Below are positions 61,201 through 64,000 of a stretch of 64,000 nt of DNA, in pieces. The notes under the pieces are model-generated. The model did no database searches, was not told where the DNA came from, and saw only the letters and a program-made list of their open reading frames with translations. The position numbers and the translations under genes are program-made. Position 1 is the stretch's first letter, and every line of letters begins with the position of its first letter. Source of the stretch: Campylorhamphus procurvoides (lineage: Eukaryota; Chordata; Aves; Passeriformes; Dendrocolaptidae); the NCBI GenBank assembly GCA_013396655.1, contig WBMV01000259.1:2363252-2427251 (forward strand). The letters are read 5' to 3'.

Positions 61201-62500
61201 AGCTACCTTAAGGGTTTATTTTTTTTTTTTTGACAGCTATGAGTGATTTCTTATGCTTACATGATCCAGGCATAATTTTAGACAAAGTTGAAATGCTGCT
61301 AAATGTGCTGCTTAAAAAAACAAACACAACCCACTCTTTTCCTTTTTGGCTGGATGATGTTTGGCAGTTGGCAGAGAGATAGACGTGGGGCTGGAAGATA
61401 AAGGATGTATTGCTGTGGCAGCGGTGCAAGGCAAAGACCGGATTTCCAGCCGGGGAAACCCCGCCGTGTCCCACGCCAGTCCCGGCTCCTGCCAACCTGC
61501 ACCCTGAGTCTGATGTTTCTGTGAATATCTGGGAAACCTCCTTGGACAACTTCTCAGCTGGTATAATAGAGTATGAGTCATTTACCCCAGCTGGAAGACT
61601 GGGTTTGAATTTGGCAAATACATTTAACAACGAATGAATGCTCTTAAAAAGCAATTGTATCACAGGATAAACTAAGCTGTGAGGGCATAAACTGTGGACA
61701 GTGAATGTGGTTCTCACAGTACTTGGACATCTCATATGGGCAGCCAATTTCTAAATTTGGGCACCTGAATCTGAACACATTTAAAAATATTATATTTTTC
61801 TGTTCTTTTTTTTTTTGCTGATCTTTCATTCCACATAGAATTATATTTTTTCCTTGAGTTCTAATAAAATGAGTTAAATAATTAATGCCACAATCCAATA
61901 ACTGAATATAGAATTTTTTTCAAAATTACTTGTAGCACTGTTCACATACTAAATCTTTTTGATTAATGATTTTTAAAGAAGGCTGTTACATCCACAATGT
62001 AAAAAAAAAGTAGAGAGATGTGAGCTATTGACGTATAATTCTAAATACTTTATATGATCAGTAATTTATTTTATAAGCTTGATTCTTGAAGTGTATGTAA
62101 GAAATACTAACATGGAAGAAATAGTCTAAAGAAACTGCAGATAGAAGCCTCCTCTTCCATACCCCCCTGAAATCTAGTTTATGTCCATAGGTGAATTGCT
62201 GCTGTGAAGCCACTGCAATTTGACTTTGTACAAAAAGGGTCATTGAACAGAAGGTCAGGCAGCTGGCCATTTCCATTTCAAAGATGCTATCAAAAGGGCA
62301 AGAGGCAGTTCATCCAGCAGCCCTTTAGCAAACAAGATTTTCTCCTTTCTCATTTATGATATTTTTTTATGCTAAAATAGTTTGTAGGCTACTGAGAGAA
62401 GGGTCTTGATTCATTTTCTTCAGAAAGAAAGTGGTCTAAGTGGAGCTGGGAAAGGACTTTGGTTCAAGAAATCAGAGGAGGTTTTGAGTAATGAGGAGCC
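61200..62500. other. Non-coding stretch with T runs
   Basis: Contains uninterrupted T runs at 61219-61231 (13 bases) and 61806-61816 (11 bases) and an AT-rich interval at 61750-62080. A 179-codon minus-strand frame at 61208-61747 is the second longest in the window. It ends in a lysine run encoded by the first T tract, has no family motif, and shares its bases with a GC-rich plus frame (75 codons at 61410-61637). I regard it as chance. Confidence 0.45.
61219..61231 (+). repeat. 13-base T run
   Basis: A homopolymer likely to vary in length. On the minus strand it is a 13-base A run. No retroelement body adjoins it. Confidence 0.9.
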
Positions 62501-62970
62501 ATTTGGTGTCCACTTATCAAGAGCCTGGCAGTAAGGCAATAAATCATTACGGGGGACTCTCCGCTTCAGCTGAAGACAATTGGAAAAGGTAGCTCTTTTA
62601 TTACAAATTATGGCTTATCACCTGCTTAATGGCAGGCCTCAGCTTTACGAATACTTGAGCTTATTAATCAAGATAAACCAAACAAGTTCAGAAAAGTTTG
62701 GGGATCCTGCATGCCAACATGCTGTCACAGAGGAAAGTCCTCTGCAAGGTTTGCAGTGCTGCCTGACAGCCAGAGGCACAATCCATCCCGCCTGCCAGTT
62801 GCTGACAGCTCAAATGATACTGGTTCTTCTGGGATTAGAGAATCGCCTCTCACCAATGAGCAGCTAAAATTCACCCATTACAGTGATTAAAAATAGGGTG
62901 TTCCTCCTCCCGTGTTCAGCGCACTTGCATAGTGGGACAGACGGAGCAAGAGGTTCAACCTTGCCCAGGC
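62500..62970. promoter_or_regulatory. Candidate conserved non-coding element (weak)
   Basis: The left edge (62530-62580) holds CAATAAATCATTACGGG with a retained CpG. The right edge (62865-62945) holds CACCCATTACAGTGATTAAA followed by CCCGTG and AGCGCAC. The middle has no distinctive texture. Similar to the other candidates, but with less motif density. Confidence 0.2.
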
Positions 62971-64000
62971 TGACTCTTGTGAAAGTGCCCCTGCTCAGCT
63001 GATCATTTAAAGAAAAGAAGAGCTTCTTTCTCCAGGGGAAAAAAAATGCTTAAAACAATTTAGGTCCCATATTTTACCCTCCACACCATTCTGCTTGTCA
63101 TCTCAGAGTGCTTTTGCACTGCAGCTTCATGGATTTTGTTTCACAAATACCAGGAGAAGGCTGTCTTGGCAGCATGCTTTGGAACTGAATTACCAGACTG
63201 CTCATGGGCAGGAGGTGTGGGTCCCCAGCTCCACCATGCAGCCCTTGGGAGGAACAAAGTGCAAATATGGACATTTCTGAAGAGCAAATTAACCAACTTT
63301 TCTGTATAAATCAGTGTGAAAATTTTGGACTTCAGTAATTCTTTATTTATTGAAGGATAGAACAAAGGATGATTCATGGGGCAAATTTTGAAAGTGGGTC
63401 CCCACTGCAAACAGACTCCTGACCTGTGCTTGGGCTTGTATGTGGAAAACAACTGATAAGAGTCCGAAACTGGTAAATCTTTGGTCACCCTCCCAGCCCT
63501 CACCATGTCAGAGATAACTGAGTGAGCTCACAGCTTCCTCACCAGCACAAATATTTTCAGAAGCATGTCAGCATAAGTTCAAAATATGTCATTGTAAAAT
63601 GTTTATACAACATTGACCTGAAAATCTATCAATATATCTGTGCTATACCAATACATCCTGATAATAAGAATGCTTCATCACAGCAGGTCAATATTTATTG
63701 GAGTAAATCAACCCCTTGCCAATGTGGAAATGAAGGTGTCTGTTACCTGAAATTGGAAGAGTTGTATATTCAATTATAAAAACTAACAAATGAAGGCTTT
63801 AGCTACTATACAACGACATCACCCCATTGACTTGATGGAGCTGCATCAGTTTACATCAGATAAGTCTGTTATTAAAAGCCTGGCCAGAATATCTGGAAAG
63901 GGCTCAAATGGCCCTTAACACAGTGTAGTTTTACAGAGTGGTGCAGCCAGATGTGTCATGGGCAGAGCGGTACCTGGCACATGGCAGAGAAGGTGACAGT
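62970..64000. other. Non-coding stretch, no gene recognised
   Basis: Ordinary sequence to the end of the window. A 121-codon minus-strand frame at 63141-63506 has no recognisable domain. No RNA, repeat or regulatory cluster was seen. Confidence 0.5.

Noticed and set aside
61208..61747. 179-codon open frame on minus
   Set aside because: Ends in a lysine run from a T tract, carries no family motif, and overlaps an open plus-strand frame.
1..64000. Defence system, operon, CRISPR array or viral gene cluster
   Set aside because: No dense gene order, no ribosome-binding-site-led frames, no regularly spaced repeats and no viral protein-like frames. The texture is vertebrate non-coding DNA.

Overview
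The window reads as a non-coding stretch of a vertebrate nuclear genome, most likely a bird. The long runs without open frames, the general scarcity of CpG with a few local CpG-rich patches, and the many T-rich and TG-rich tracts all fit a vertebrate chromosome. Three things point to a bird or another compact sauropsid genome rather than a mammal: I recognise no SINE or LINE copy of mammalian type in 64 kb, I see no clear copy of the avian CR1 3' end either, and the sequence is not bacterial, viral or organellar in layout. The species call is inference and could be wrong. One unresolved base (N) sits at 1731.

I find no protein-coding gene, rRNA, tRNA or CRISPR array that I can defend. The longest open frames (about 120-187 codons) carry no family motif I recognise, often have equally long overlapping frames on the other strand, and are about what chance gives over 64 kb. 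The window is best described as a gene desert or the inside of a very long intron. It contains islands that look like regulatory DNA.

Layout. 1-18.9 kb is mostly featureless, with two G-quadruplex motifs near 4.8 and 5.4 kb, a region open on both strands near 8.7-9.1 kb, and a small CpG cluster near 14.6 kb. 18.9-19.64 kb is a compact candidate regulatory island: a CpG cluster, an inverted GATA pair, a minus-strand G-quadruplex motif and a homeodomain/ONECUT-like block. 19.6-33 kb is featureless. 33.1-33.3 kb holds a CTCF-like site and a 21-bp tandem duplication. 33.85-36.64 kb is the richest part. It has a TATA-like box in a GC-rich setting, a dense CpG patch ending at a possible splice donor, and homeodomain-core-rich sequence on both sides. 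It could be the promoter and first exon of an unannotated transcript, probably non-coding, with nearby enhancers. From 39 to 63 kb several shorter candidate conserved elements are separated by ordinary sequence. Two hairpins (45.16 and 48.05 kb) and a possible Z-DNA tract (48.9 kb) lie among them.

If the candidate elements are real, the simplest reading is a regulatory landscape serving a developmental gene outside the window. That is inference: no target gene can be named from this sequence, and conservation cannot be measured from one genome. I do not see a previously undescribed biological system here.
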